A stretch of 64,000 nt of DNA from UBA1924 sp963976625. GTDB taxonomy: Bacteria; Planctomycetota; Phycisphaerae; Phycisphaerales; UBA1924. Shown here piece after piece: positions 24,392 through 33,893 of this stretch; the first letter of the stretch is position 1; the number at the start of each line of letters is the position of its first letter. The notes beneath the pieces were generated by a model. The model worked only from the letters and a program-made list of their open reading frames with translations, was not told the origin of the DNA and ran no database searches. The position numbers and the translations under genes were made by a program. The stretch is from positions 40,565-104,564 of the forward strand of contig CAXBLA010000010.1 in NCBI GenBank assembly GCA_963976625.1. The letters are read 5' to 3'.

Positions 24392-25666
24392 TCAGCCGTC
24401 GTACTTCGAGCAGATCAGCGTCACATTGTGTCCGCCGAACCCGAAGGTGTTGTTCATCACATGGTGGATCGGCATCTCGCGGGCGGTGTTGGCCACAATA
24501 TCGATCTGATCGAAACCTTCGTCCAGATTATCCACATTGATCGTCGGCGGCACGAGCCCCTCATGGATCGCCCCGATGCACGCGATGAGCTCGACGGCTC
24601 CCGATGCGCCCAGGCAGTGCCCGTGCATGGATTTGGTCGAGTTCATCACCAAGCCATTGCCGGGCTTGGAGAGTTCGCCAAAGACGGTCTGCACCGCTTT
24701 GACTTCGGCTTTGTCGCCCAGCGGGGTCGATGTGCCGTGGGCGTTGATGTAGTCGATGTCTTCGAGGTTGAGTTCCGCGTCTTCGAGGGCCCATCTCATC
24801 GAGTTGCACGCCCCGCGGCCTTCGCTGTCTGGAGCCGTGATGTGCCCGGCGTCGCACGAGTTGCCCGTGCCGCTGAGCACGGCGTAGATCGTTGCGCCCC
24901 GTGCCTTGGCGTGCTCTTCGGATTCGAGCACATACATGGCCGCGCCCTCTGAGAGGACGAAGCCGTCGCGATCGACATCGAACGGACGCGAGGCCTTGGT
25001 CGGCTCGTCGTTGCGTGTCGAGAGCGCCTTCATGGTCATGAACGACCCGATGCACAATGGGGTCACCGCCGCTTCGGCGCCCCCAGCGATCATCACATCG
25101 GTCTTGCCCGATTTGATATAGTTCATCGCGTCGCCGATCGCGTGCCCGGAGGACGCGCACGCGGTCGCGTGGGCGGTCGCGGGGCCCTGGAGGTTAAACG
25201 CGATGGCCACATTGCCGGTCGTCGCGTTGACCATCAGCTTGGGCACCGTAAACGGGTTGATTCTCGATGGCCCCTTGGCCTCCATCGTCAGCACGGCCGC
25301 TTCGATGGCATAGATCCCGCCCACGCCCGAGCCCACGACCACGCCGTGGCGGGTCGGATCGCCCTGGGTGTGGTCCCAGCCCGAATGGCGCACCGCTTCG
25401 ATCGCGGCACTAAGCCCGAGCTGGGCCGAGCGATCGAGCCGACGGGCTTCTTTCTTTTCGATGACCGATGCCGGGTCCCAGCCCTTGACCTGCCCGGCGA
25501 TGCTCACGGTCCAGCCGTCGAACTTCTCGAAATCGGCGCTCTCGATCGCGGAGATGCCTGAGGTGCCCGAGCGCATCGCGCTCCAGGTGTCTTGGGCATT
25601 GAATCCCTGATTGGTGATGGCACCGTATCCGGTGATGACCACACGATGGTTTGGCGATTTCGACAT
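24392..25666 (-). CDS. fabF: 3-oxoacyl-ACP synthase II FabF
   Basis: The 424-residue product has the KAS II catalytic residues: Cys170 (TACASSGHA), His310 (INAHGTSTPLGD) and His350 (MHGHCLGASG). It elongates acyl-ACP chains. It lies 127 bases behind acpP on the same strand, the usual acpP-fabF pairing. The conserved FGFGGHNVTL motif closes the protein. Confidence 0.96.
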   Translation of the reverse strand: MSKSPNHRVVITGYGAITNQGFNAQDTWSAMRSGTSGISAIESADFEKFDGWTVSIAGQVKGWDPASVIEKKEARRLDRSAQLGLSAAIEAVRHSGWDHTQGDPTRHGVVVGSGVGGIYAIEAAVLTMEAKGPSRINPFTVPKLMVNATTGNVAIAFNLQGPATAHATACASSGHAIGDAMNYIKSGKTDVMIAGGAEAAVTPLCIGSFMTMKALSTRNDEPTKASRPFDVDRDGFVLSEGAAMYVLESEEHAKARGATIYAVLSGTGNSCDAGHITAPDSEGRGACNSMRWALEDAELNLEDIDYINAHGTSTPLGDKAEVKAVQTVFGELSKPGNGLVMNSTKSMHGHCLGASGAVELIACIGAIHEGLVPPTINVDNLDEGFDQIDIVANTAREMPIHHVMNNTFGFGGHNVTLICSKYDG

Positions 25667-25793
25667 GGGGGCTGTACTCTTGGGCTTGGGATGAGTCGGT
25701 TGCCCGTGTGCACGGGTTGGGTCTCAGTGTATACGCCAAAACGCCCCTTCAGTTGTCCTGATGGGGTGCTCTGGGGTGGTTCGGTTCGATTGT

Positions 25794-26042
25794 TTAATCG
25801 ACGCCGTTGGCTTGCTTGATGAAAGCAACCGCCTGTCCGACGGTCTGGATCTTTTCAGCCTGATCGTCGGGGATTGATGTCTCGAACTCGTCTTCGAACT
25901 CCATGACGAGCTCAACGGTGTCGAGACTGTCGGCGTTGAGGTCGTCAACGAAACTGGTCGCGCTCGAGATTTTGGCCTTGTCGGTGCCCATCTGCTCGGC
26001 GACGATGTCGATTACCTTTGCTTCAATTTCCTGTTCGGTCAC
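25794..26042 (-). CDS. acpP: Acyl carrier protein
   Basis: The 82-residue acidic protein carries the phosphopantetheine-attachment motif NADSLDTVEL with Ser39. A GTG start at 26042 is chosen because GGAGAA lies seven bases before it and the length is then that of a normal ACP; a longer reading from an upstream ATG would add an unconserved N-terminus. It is the carrier for all the fatty-acid enzymes in this window. Confidence 0.95.
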   Translation of the reverse strand: MTEQEIEAKVIDIVAEQMGTDKAKISSATSFVDDLNADSLDTVELVMEFEDEFETSIPDDQAEKIQTVGQAVAFIKQANGVD

Positions 26043-26129
26043 AGCGTCTTCTCCGGATAAATGTGAGACCATGCTGTTGAGTCTGGGCGTCCCAAACATC
26101 CCACCAGCTTCGTCCTTTGTGAGGCCCGG

Positions 26130-26158
26130 ATTCTAGCCGCTCTCGGGGCGTTTGCCAA
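26130..26158 (-). promoter_or_regulatory. Sigma70-type promoter for acpP-fabF
   Basis: On the minus strand TTGGCA (26153-26158) and TAGAAT (26130-26135) are 17 bases apart, about 90 bases before the acpP start. The rest of the 26043-26386 gap, between the divergent acpP and DUF1444 genes, holds no gene I can support. Confidence 0.7.
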
Positions 26159-26386
26159 ATCGGACCAAGCTGGGAACCAGAAACGATGATTTTCGGTCCA
26201 AAGCGTCCACATTGGGACCGTTATCGACCGCGCCAGTCGGCATGTCCCGCCCATCGGGTGAACTCGCCCCCTTGCACACCCCAACTCTGGATATCACCAT
26301 TGAGTACGACCCGCCAGTGGTCGAAATCTGGGCAGGCCCGTGTTGTGCGGGCGCGGTGACCCGGTTGGGTCGTGGAGGAGCAGGTC

Positions 26387-27190
26387 ATGGGAACGATGCC
26401 CAAGGAACCCGAAGCGTTCGCAGAACAAGTCGCCAAGCTCATCGAGCAGATGCAGCCGGGCTACGAGATCGATCGGGTCAACGCCCAAGAGCTGCTCGTC
26501 AACGGACGACGCCTGGATCTTGAGAACCTGTTCCGGATGGTGGCCCATGAGCCGCACCGCGGGACCGATATTGTCGAGCACTTCCTCGATCAGCTCTTCG
26601 CGGGCGAACAGATGGAGATGGCCGAGGAATCGTTTGACCAGGTCAAGGCCCGCGTGATGCCCCGCATCCAGCCCATGTCGATCTTCGAGCATCTCTCCGA
26701 GGAGCTCGTCGCCCATGTGCCGTTTGTGAACGATACCGTGATCGTGTTCGTGCTCGATATGCCGCACATGACGGTGAGCATCACGACCGAGCAGGTCATC
26801 AAGTGGGGGATCACGGTCGAGGATCTTGAAGACCTCGCCCGCGAGAATCTGGATCTGTACGCTCCGGAACTCGAGATGCAGGTCATCGAATCCGCCGAGG
26901 GCGGCAAGGCGGTCATCGTGGCCGAGCAGGACGGCTACGACGCCGCTCGACTGCTCATGGGCGATCTGCACGCCAAGCTCGCCGGGCATCTCGGGCCCGA
27001 CTTCTTCGTTGCGACTCCGGCCCGCGATATGTTCATCGCGCTCAGCTGCGAGCCCGCCGAGTTCGTCGATCGTCTGCGTGCACGCGTGGCCGAGGATTTC
27101 TCTCGCCTGCCGTACCCGATCACACAAGATCTGTTCTTGGTGACCCAGGACGGGGTCGCGGGGACGAGCTGGATGTGGAAGGCCGCGTAA
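26387..27190 (+). CDS. DUF1444 (YtpQ-like) family protein
   Basis: With the ATG at 26387, six bases after GGAGGAG, the product has 267 residues. The segments VNDTVIVFVLDMPHMTVSIT, WGITVEDLEDLARENLDLY and RLLMGDLHAKLAGHLG fit the DUF1444 family known from YtpQ of Bacillus, whose function is unknown. No signal peptide or membrane helix is visible. The gene stands alone and ends at an intrinsic terminator. Confidence 0.78.
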   Translation: MGTMPKEPEAFAEQVAKLIEQMQPGYEIDRVNAQELLVNGRRLDLENLFRMVAHEPHRGTDIVEHFLDQLFAGEQMEMAEESFDQVKARVMPRIQPMSIFEHLSEELVAHVPFVNDTVIVFVLDMPHMTVSITTEQVIKWGITVEDLEDLARENLDLYAPELEMQVIESAEGGKAVIVAEQDGYDAARLLMGDLHAKLAGHLGPDFFVATPARDMFIALSCEPAEFVDRLRARVAEDFSRLPYPITQDLFLVTQDGVAGTSWMWKAA

Positions 27191-27215
27191 AAAGCTTGTC
27201 TAACAATAGATTCTC

Positions 27216-27246
27216 AACAGCCCGGCGATCCCGGGCTGTTTTTGTT
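27216..27246 (+). terminator. Intrinsic terminator after the DUF1444 gene
   Basis: AACAGCCCGG (27216-27225) and CCGGGCTGTT (27231-27240) form a ten-pair stem around a five-base loop, with a T-rich tail. Confidence 0.9.
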
Positions 27247-27297
27247 CCAGCCCTTAAGCCCAGCGTGTAGAGCCCCGCCCGTGTCTAGAGTTGCCCC

Positions 27298-27960
27298 ATG
27301 ATCCTGCTCATCGATAACTACGACTCATTCACCTGGAACCTCGTCCAGAGGCTCGGCGAGCTCGACCCGACACTGGAACCGGGCAAGGACCTGCTCGTCG
27401 TCCGCCATGACGCGATCACGCCCGAGCAAGCACAGGCCCTCGACAACGGCCAAGGCCCAACCCATGTGCTGATCTCCCCGGGCCCGTGCACGCCCAATGA
27501 GGCCGGCGTGTCGAGCGCGATCATCGAGCACTTTGCCGGGCGCGTCCCCGTGATGGGCGTGTGCCTGGGGCACCAGTGCATGGCCGACACCAACGGCATG
27601 GTCGTCGAACGCCACCAGATCATGATGCACGGCAAGACCTCCCCGATCATGCACGACGGACGCGGGCTCTTTGATGGCATCCAATCGCCGGCCACCGTCG
27701 CTCGGTACCACTCGCTGGTGGTCCGCCGAGATTCCGTGCCCACGCTGGAGATGGACAAGGACGGCTGGGAGGTCTCGGCTTCGTGCTTCGACGAGATCGA
27801 AGGCCAACAGGTCGAGGTCGTCATGGGACTGCGAAGAGTCTGGGCCGATGCGTCCAAGGCCCCGCTCGAGGGCGTGCAGTTCCACCCCGAGAGCTTCATG
27901 ACCCCCGACGGCACCGCGATGCTCAAGAACTTCCTGTCGATGGGCGCAGTTGCCTCTTGA
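27298..27960 (+). CDS. pabA: Anthranilate/aminodeoxychorismate synthase glutamine amidotransferase subunit
   Basis: The 220-residue class I glutamine amidotransferase has the LIDNYDSFTWNLVQ start, nucleophile Cys89 (GVCLGHQC), and His196 with Glu198 (FHPESF). It delivers ammonia to a chorismate-using partner for tryptophan (TrpG) or folate (PabA). No trpE or pabB is nearby, so the pathway is not settled; the symbol is a best guess. A terminator precedes it, so it starts its own transcript. Confidence 0.88.
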   Translation: MILLIDNYDSFTWNLVQRLGELDPTLEPGKDLLVVRHDAITPEQAQALDNGQGPTHVLISPGPCTPNEAGVSSAIIEHFAGRVPVMGVCLGHQCMADTNGMVVERHQIMMHGKTSPIMHDGRGLFDGIQSPATVARYHSLVVRRDSVPTLEMDKDGWEVSASCFDEIEGQQVEVVMGLRRVWADASKAPLEGVQFHPESFMTPDGTAMLKNFLSMGAVAS

Positions 27961-28008
27961 TTGTTTCTCTGATCCATGATTCCTCGGCCGCGTGCTTTTG
28001 GGGGATCA

Positions 28009-28491
28009 ATGTCTTATGATTACCGTATGCTCCACCCCGCACCCACCACCAAGATCGATCCAACCCTCGCCCGCGCCACGCTGCTCGAAGTTCACGACGC
28101 CGTGACCGATGCGACGGGCACCACACCCGCCCGCGTGGTGCTCAGCTTCCCCAACAACAGCTACAAAATCGCCCTCGACATGCGCGACGAGCCCTCGGCC
28201 CTCCGCCCGCTCATCGGCGAGATGATCACGGGGCGGATCTTCGCCACTGCCCGACGAATCGATGTACCCCTCGCCGGCGGCCGACGCATCACCCCGTGCT
28301 TGGGCACACCCACCCGCGTGATGGGCACCGTCGTCGGCGTGGACCCGATCAACAAGATGCTCGTGCTCAACGCGGGTGCGCCCGTCGTGCTCACCTTGTC
28401 CGCGCCCGGCCAGACCCCGGATCAGTTCGCCAGCGCCGAGTTTATTGCGTGCGATATCGCCCCCGGCGCGAGCTTTAAGCTCCAGGGCTGA
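28009..28491 (+). CDS. Hypothetical cytoplasmic protein
   Basis: The product has 160 residues from the ATG at 28009; a further ATG at 28027 is possible. It is moderately basic with beta-strand character (ARVVLSFPNNSYKIAL, VMGTVVGVDPINKMLVLNAG) and no signal or membrane segment. I do not recognise a domain. It follows the amidotransferase gene closely on the same strand and ends one base before the convergent permease gene. No function is assigned. Confidence 0.65.
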   Translation: MSYDYRMLHPAPTTKIDPTLARATLLEVHDAVTDATGTTPARVVLSFPNNSYKIALDMRDEPSALRPLIGEMITGRIFATARRIDVPLAGGRRITPCLGTPTRVMGTVVGVDPINKMLVLNAGAPVVLTLSAPGQTPDQFASAEFIACDIAPGASFKLQG

Positions 28492-28492
28492 G

Positions 28493-29497
28493 TCAGCTGA
28501 TCCGCGGGTCGATCCATTTGTAGAGCACATCGACGATCAGGTTGAACATAATCAGCATGGTCGCGAAGACCAGGACCACCCCGATGATCAGGAACAGGTC
28601 CTTGTTCTGTACGGCGTTGACGAAATGCTCGCCCATGCCGGGCACCGTAAAGACTCTTTCGATCACGAACGAACCCGTCATGGCCATGGCCGTGGCAGGG
28701 CCCAGGAAACTGAGCACCGGCAGGAACGCGTTCTTGAGCGCGTGTTTGAAGAGCACGCTTCGTTCCGGCGAGCCCTTGGCCCGAGCCGTGCGGATGTAGT
28801 CCGCCCCGAGGGCGTCGATCATGCCCATGCGGGTGAGCCGGGCGATGTAGGCGGCGAATGGCAATGACAGCGCAAAGGCTGGCAGGATGATGCTCTTGGG
28901 CGTGCCCCATTGCGCGATCGGGAACCAGCCAAGCCAGAGCGAGAAGGTCAGCAGCAGCACCGTCCCGATCACAAAGCTCGGCAGCGAGATCCCGATCATC
29001 GAGACCGCCAGCGTCGACAAATCCGCAAACGAGTTGGGCTTGATCGCCCCAATCACCCCCGCGCCCACGCCAATAAACAGGGCGATGAGGATGGCCGAGG
29101 CCCCGAGCGTCACCGAGACCGGGAGCGTGTCGCGGATGATGCCGTTGACGGTCTGGTCGTCGTATTTGAGCGACGGGCCGAGATCAAAGATCGGGCGTTC
29201 GAGCATCGGCACGCCCTGCTCGATGCTCAGTTCTTTCTCGCGTTCGATCTGCCCCGAGAACCAGTCGCTGGCGTACTTGATCCCCGTCGCGCTCGTCAAG
29301 TACGAGACATAGAACCTCGGGAACGAGTCGAGGTTGTACTGCTTGTTCATCTGGGCGATGACCTCGGGCTTGGGTCGCTTCTCGGGGTTTTCGAGCGGGT
29401 TGCCGGGCACGGCCCACGCCAGCGTGAGCGTGATGGTATAGACCACCATCAGAATCACGGGCAGGGCGAGGAGCCGACGGAAGATCAGCGTCATCAT
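28493..29497 (-). CDS. Oligopeptide/dipeptide ABC transporter permease (OppB/DppB type)
   Basis: The 334-residue protein has about six transmembrane helices and the cytoplasmic EAA-type loop DYIRTARAKGSPERSVLFKH used to dock an ATPase. The N-terminus RRLLALPVILMVVYTITLTL is typical of the B subunit. An extra periplasmic region of about 90 residues follows the first helix. It overlaps the substrate-binding protein gene by four bases. The partner permease C and the ATPases D and F are not in this window. Confidence 0.9.
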   Translation of the reverse strand: MMTLIFRRLLALPVILMVVYTITLTLAWAVPGNPLENPEKRPKPEVIAQMNKQYNLDSFPRFYVSYLTSATGIKYASDWFSGQIEREKELSIEQGVPMLERPIFDLGPSLKYDDQTVNGIIRDTLPVSVTLGASAILIALFIGVGAGVIGAIKPNSFADLSTLAVSMIGISLPSFVIGTVLLLTFSLWLGWFPIAQWGTPKSIILPAFALSLPFAAYIARLTRMGMIDALGADYIRTARAKGSPERSVLFKHALKNAFLPVLSFLGPATAMAMTGSFVIERVFTVPGMGEHFVNAVQNKDLFLIIGVVLVFATMLIMFNLIVDVLYKWIDPRIS

Positions 29498-31446
29498 GAT
29501 TGATCCTCCGATGCGGTGCCATCGAGTGCTTGGTCTTTCTGAATCTGGTGCTTCATGGGCTTGGGCTTGTCATCGCCGAGCCCGTCGTTCATGATGTCGA
29601 TCAGATACGCGTTCTGCTTGGTGCGTGGGTGCGTCGAGAGCCCGGTGAGCTTGTGCGCATCGAACATATAGATCGTCGCGTAATGAAAAATAGGAATCAA
29701 CGGCACATCCTCATCCACCAGAATCCGTTCGGCCTCGCTTAAAAGCTCCATCCGCTTCACCGGATCGAGCTCTCGCGTGGCGCGATCGAGCAGGTCGTCG
29801 TAGGCGGGGTTGTTGTAGGCGCGATCGTTATTGCCGTCGGTGGAGTGGTTGATGTCGAGGAAGGTGGTGGGGTCGCCGTAGTCGCCGAACCAGCCGGCGC
29901 GGGCGGTCATGAAGTCCTTGTTTTTCAGATCTTCCTTGAAGATCTTGAGCTCGTTCTGTTCGAGCAGGGTCTTGACGCCCAGGTGCTCCTGCCAGCTCTT
30001 GGCGATCGCCTGGGCAATCAAATCGTGCCCGGAGTCTTTGTTGAACGCCAGCGAGACGATGAAGTCGGCGGGGAAGTCAGCCTCGGCCAGCAGCGCCTGG
30101 GCCCGGGCGATGATCGCGTCGCGTTCTTGGGTGGTCTGGGCATCGCCGATATTGGGCAGGCCCTTGGGCGATGTGTAGCCGCCGATGGAGTTGGGCGGGA
30201 TCAGGGTGGATGCGGTGGGCTCGCCCAATCGGCGGACTTCGTCGGCGACCGATTTCTTATCCACGCACATCGCGAACGCCCGGCGCACCCGTGCATCAGC
30301 AAACGGATTATCCTGCCCATCAGGAAGCTTGGGCTTGCAGTTGAAGTTATAAAAATAAGTCCCGAACGATGACACCGCGTGCGTGTGGGCGCGGGGGTCC
30401 TGGGGGAGCAACCGATCGATCGAGAACTGGTCGAGCCCTTGCGCCCGGTACTTTTCGACCTCCTCACGGTGCTCATCGAGGAAATCGAGCTTCTGGGCGA
30501 CCATGTCCCCGCGGTATGGGGCGGTCACATCGGAGATCCAATCGAGGGCTCCGGTCTGGTACGCCAGCACCCCGGCGTTAGGGTCCGAGATCGACGGGAT
30601 CAGGATCGAGTTGAGCGCGATCGCGTCGCGGTTCCAGTAGTGCGCGTTCTTCTCCATGCGCATGTCGCGCTTCATGCGCCATCGGGTGAGGACAAAGGGC
30701 CCGTTGGAGACCAGCACGCCGGGTTTGGTCCACCCAGGCTTTCGGCTCAGCCTCGCGGTGTTGGGATCAGGTCGCTCGTACTGGGCGACCAGGGGCTCAT
30801 ACACCGGCGAGAACACCGTAAAAGCGCACAGCTCGAGGAAGTAGGGCACCGGGCGTTCGAGCGTCACCACCAGCGTGTGCTCGTCAGGGGCACGCATGGA
30901 CACCAGCTCGTCGAACTTGGCTTTGGTCTCGTCCCAGAGCGCGTAGGCGGCCCGCTGGCGCTCGGCACTGTCGCCAAACTCGCGATCGGGGAAGGCGCTG
31001 AGCTGATCCTCGCGCCATTGGTAAAATTCACTGGCCCCCTCGATGTTGAGGAACATGTTGACATAGTCGGAGACTAAATCGGGCAGCATGGCCCGACGCC
31101 ACGAGAACCGGAAGTCCTCGGCTGTCACGGGCTCGCCATTGGACCACTTCGCGTCCTCACGCAGATGAAAGGTGTAGGTCCGCGCGTCATCCGAGCGTTC
31201 CCAGCGGCTGGCGACGGCCGGGATGATCCCGAAATCGTCGGAGAGCACATCGTTCTGGACGAGCCCCTCGTAGAGCAACCGGGCCGTCCGCAGGTCCTGC
31301 ATCCAGCTCATCCGCTGCGGGTCGAGGGTGTTGACATCCGACGAGTTGATAAACACCAGATCGGCCCGGGGCTCCGGGCGGTCCGAGAGCACCGAGAACC
31401 CGATCAGGGCGAGAAGCAGGACAACGGGGATGAGCATCCGGTACAT
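29494..31446 (-). CDS. Oligopeptide ABC transporter substrate-binding protein (OppA type)
   Basis: The 650-residue product has an N-terminal hydrophobic helix (residues 5-20) without a clear lipobox, and the family 5 binding-protein pattern NTLDPQ, ARLLYEGLVQ and YTFHLREDAKWSNGEPVTAEDF. It captures peptides (or another organic ligand) in the periplasm. It is longer than typical OppA. Its stop overlaps the permease start, so the pair is translationally coupled. Confidence 0.9.
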   Translation of the reverse strand: MYRMLIPVVLLLALIGFSVLSDRPEPRADLVFINSSDVNTLDPQRMSWMQDLRTARLLYEGLVQNDVLSDDFGIIPAVASRWERSDDARTYTFHLREDAKWSNGEPVTAEDFRFSWRRAMLPDLVSDYVNMFLNIEGASEFYQWREDQLSAFPDREFGDSAERQRAAYALWDETKAKFDELVSMRAPDEHTLVVTLERPVPYFLELCAFTVFSPVYEPLVAQYERPDPNTARLSRKPGWTKPGVLVSNGPFVLTRWRMKRDMRMEKNAHYWNRDAIALNSILIPSISDPNAGVLAYQTGALDWISDVTAPYRGDMVAQKLDFLDEHREEVEKYRAQGLDQFSIDRLLPQDPRAHTHAVSSFGTYFYNFNCKPKLPDGQDNPFADARVRRAFAMCVDKKSVADEVRRLGEPTASTLIPPNSIGGYTSPKGLPNIGDAQTTQERDAIIARAQALLAEADFPADFIVSLAFNKDSGHDLIAQAIAKSWQEHLGVKTLLEQNELKIFKEDLKNKDFMTARAGWFGDYGDPTTFLDINHSTDGNNDRAYNNPAYDDLLDRATRELDPVKRMELLSEAERILVDEDVPLIPIFHYATIYMFDAHKLTGLSTHPRTKQNAYLIDIMNDGLGDDKPKPMKHQIQKDQALDGTASEDQS

Positions 31447-31535
31447 GCCTACACGATAACCGGCTGGGCACGCGATGTGTGCCCAGCCGGTGTGATTCGG
31501 AGCATGAAAATATGTTCGTGCTCAGCTTGGTCGGC

Positions 31536-32696
31536 TTAGAACAAGAACCGGTCGTCGCGGAACCCGAACCGCTTGACGATCGGCGAGCCGGGCCCGAGCA
31601 GGGCCGCCGCGTCGCCGCGGAACGCCCGGTCGTCGCCGCCGGCGATCTGGTTGGCGAACTTGGTCTGCTTGACCGTCGCGATGGACTCGTTGTTGAGCTC
31701 CGCGTCGTTCCGCAGGGCGAAGTAGAGCAGGCTCTCGCCGGCCTGAATCGTCTGCACAGTCGAGCGGCGTTCGCTCGCCTGAGGCATGGTGTTGCTGAGC
31801 ACCTTTCGGAGCGAGACCGAGATGATGTCACCGCCGAGTCCGATGGCGGCCTTGGTTGCGTCGGCGTTGGTGTCCGAGCTGATGTCCGAGATCGAAGCCG
31901 TCGCGGCGCCCGCGGCGATCAGCGCAAGCTCGTGCACGGTGGTCGGATCATCGTTGACCCCGAGCCCACGCAGCTGCCGGCCGACCACCTCGCCGAGTGC
32001 GACGATCGCCAGCGAGCGGTTCTCGCCCATGGTCTTTGATGGCAGAGTGGTGCCGATGCTCAGCGCACGCACACAGGCACCGAGCAGCTCGGGGGAAAGA
32101 TCATCGCGGCTGCCCATGTTCTGGATCGCCCTGATGAGCGACTCGCTGTCATTGGGTGTGAGCGCTGGGCCGTGGGTGTTGATCATGGAGAACACCTGCC
32201 CTGCGCGGGAGACGGCAAAGAGCTGCACGCCAAGATCCGGGCTGGCGGTGTTGTCGATGGCTTTCTTGATCCGGTTGACGGCGCTGGGGGTTGCCAGATC
32301 GCCGGCCAAACGCAGGGCCGCGAGCTGGGCCGCGATGGTGCCCTGCTCGTCGAGGGCGCTGAGCACCGGGCCGAGGGCCTGGCTGTACGCCTGACGGAAG
32401 GCGACGGACACGCCACGCTCGTTGAGCGGCTTGGTCAGCGCGTCGATGGCCTTCTTGACATCCTGAGCGTTGGTGCCGGTGGCATTGGGGGTCAAACCCT
32501 CAACGAACTCGTTGATCTGGGTGCGGTGCGAGCCGCTGATCGTGATCGCTTCAACCGTCGAGCGGGGCAGGCTCTGGGCGCTCGCATTGGGTGAGCAGAC
32601 GGCGAGGGCCAAACCCAGGGAGAGGGCTTGGGCGAAGCGTTTGGTGCTCTTGGAGATCGAGCCCTTGGAGAATGTGCTGGCGTTGAATCGGATCAC
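31536..32696 (-). CDS. Hypothetical exported protein with helical repeats
   Basis: The 386-residue product has a signal peptide that ends near PNASAQ (residues 36-41) and then an all-helical body with recurring alanine/leucine-rich segments (IAAQLAALRLAGDLATPSAV, SLAIVALGEVVGRQL) that recall HEAT-like repeats. No catalytic motif is visible. A GTG start at 32696 is used, preceded by AAGAGGG. It is probably periplasmic. I do not recognise the family. Confidence 0.7.
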   Translation of the reverse strand: MIRFNASTFSKGSISKSTKRFAQALSLGLALAVCSPNASAQSLPRSTVEAITISGSHRTQINEFVEGLTPNATGTNAQDVKKAIDALTKPLNERGVSVAFRQAYSQALGPVLSALDEQGTIAAQLAALRLAGDLATPSAVNRIKKAIDNTASPDLGVQLFAVSRAGQVFSMINTHGPALTPNDSESLIRAIQNMGSRDDLSPELLGACVRALSIGTTLPSKTMGENRSLAIVALGEVVGRQLRGLGVNDDPTTVHELALIAAGAATASISDISSDTNADATKAAIGLGGDIISVSLRKVLSNTMPQASERRSTVQTIQAGESLLYFALRNDAELNNESIATVKQTKFANQIAGGDDRAFRGDAAALLGPGSPIVKRFGFRDDRFLF

Positions 32697-32827
32697 GGCG
32701 GATGCCCTCTTCTTGGATGACTGACTATCGGCGTCAGGAAGGTCTGTTCGAATACGGGGAAGTTTATCGTCTCGGATGTGCTCTGTCCGGGATTGCGGAA
32801 AAAGGAGCGGTCGCGGGAAATGGAGGG

Positions 32828-33793
32828 CTAATACACCTCGAGGAACACACGCTTGGTCTTTTTGATCAGCTTTGGGATCATTCGGCGTTCCCAGAGATCA
32901 ATATCGCCCGCGATCGACGGATCGAGCTTGAGGTACTGCGAGAGTTCTTCAGGGCTCAGCAGGCGGGCGAGTGTCTGGAACACACCGAGTTCCATGCCCG
33001 CCATGCCGCAGATATAGATCAAGGTACGCTCGGAGCGGAGCATGGTTGCCAAGTTGTCAAAGTCTTGTTTGAGCCGATCCTGGACATAGATCGGCTCGGG
33101 CTGGTCGTGGGTGATGTGGCGCGAGACCGCGGTGCGGTAGTTCAGGTTCGGGTGCGTGCCCACCCATTGTGTCAGCTCGTCGTGGTAGAGCAGGTCCGAG
33201 GCGTAGGGCACGCCCATCAGCAGCTCTGTGCGCGATGGCATCCCGAGCTTGATCAGATCGAGGATCATGCTGCGGAACGGGGCGATCCCGGTGCCCGTGG
33301 CGATAAACAGATAATCGTGGTCTGCGGGGTTCTCGGGGAGCAGGAAGCGCTTGCCGACCGGGCCGGTGAGCATGACCTCGTCGCCGACCTGCAGATCGCA
33401 GAGGTAGTTCGAGCACAAGCCTTGGAAGAGCTCGTGGGTGTCCCAGTGCTCTTCGATCACGCGTTTGACGGTGGTGGTGAGGATCGTGCCGTCGCCGGTC
33501 TCGCCGCCGGTGGGGGCGGCGATGGAGTAGAGCCTGAGCTTGTGCTGCTGCCCGCTTGGGAGTGTGCCCGGGGGGATGACGCCGAAGGATTGGCCGGCGT
33601 GCCACGAGTTTTCCAGCTTGGTGCCCGCCACATCGAGCTCGATATGGCGCACAAAGCCCGCGGCTTTTCTCGATGGCGTGCACAGGCGTGTGGCGTGGAC
33701 CTTGGCGATGATCGGTTCGCTCGGGGTCACGATATGCTGCTTCACCGCGGGGATGATCGGCTGCCCGGCGAGATCGTTTGAATCGCTGCCCAT
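32828..33793 (-). CDS. Plant-type ferredoxin-NADP+ reductase
   Basis: This flavoprotein of 321 residues shows KLRLYSIA (FAD binding), TGTGIAPFRSMI (NADP binding), ICGMAGMELGVF (nicotinamide contact) and ends in VFLEVY, with the C-terminal Tyr that stacks on the flavin. Such enzymes exchange electrons between ferredoxin or flavodoxin and NADP(H). No ferredoxin gene is adjacent. It stands between exported-protein genes and seems to have its own transcript. Confidence 0.9.
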   Translation of the reverse strand: MGSDSNDLAGQPIIPAVKQHIVTPSEPIIAKVHATRLCTPSRKAAGFVRHIELDVAGTKLENSWHAGQSFGVIPPGTLPSGQQHKLRLYSIAAPTGGETGDGTILTTTVKRVIEEHWDTHELFQGLCSNYLCDLQVGDEVMLTGPVGKRFLLPENPADHDYLFIATGTGIAPFRSMILDLIKLGMPSRTELLMGVPYASDLLYHDELTQWVGTHPNLNYRTAVSRHITHDQPEPIYVQDRLKQDFDNLATMLRSERTLIYICGMAGMELGVFQTLARLLSPEELSQYLKLDPSIAGDIDLWERRMIPKLIKKTKRVFLEVY

Positions 33794-33827
33794 GCGTTGA
33801 TCTTAGGGGAGATCGCCCAGCGGCGTA

Positions 33828-33854
33828 TGAAAAAATCCGCTCAGTGAGCGGATT
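33828..33854 (-). terminator. Intrinsic terminator after the coiled-coil lipoprotein gene
   Basis: AATCCGCT (33834-33841) and AGCGGATT (33847-33854) pair across a five-base loop and are followed on the minus strand by a T run. It lies 40 bases past the gene ending at 33894. Confidence 0.85.
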
Positions 33855-33893
33855 CGTGGGGATCGGTCAAAGTTCAGAGCTGATCGGGTCGGA

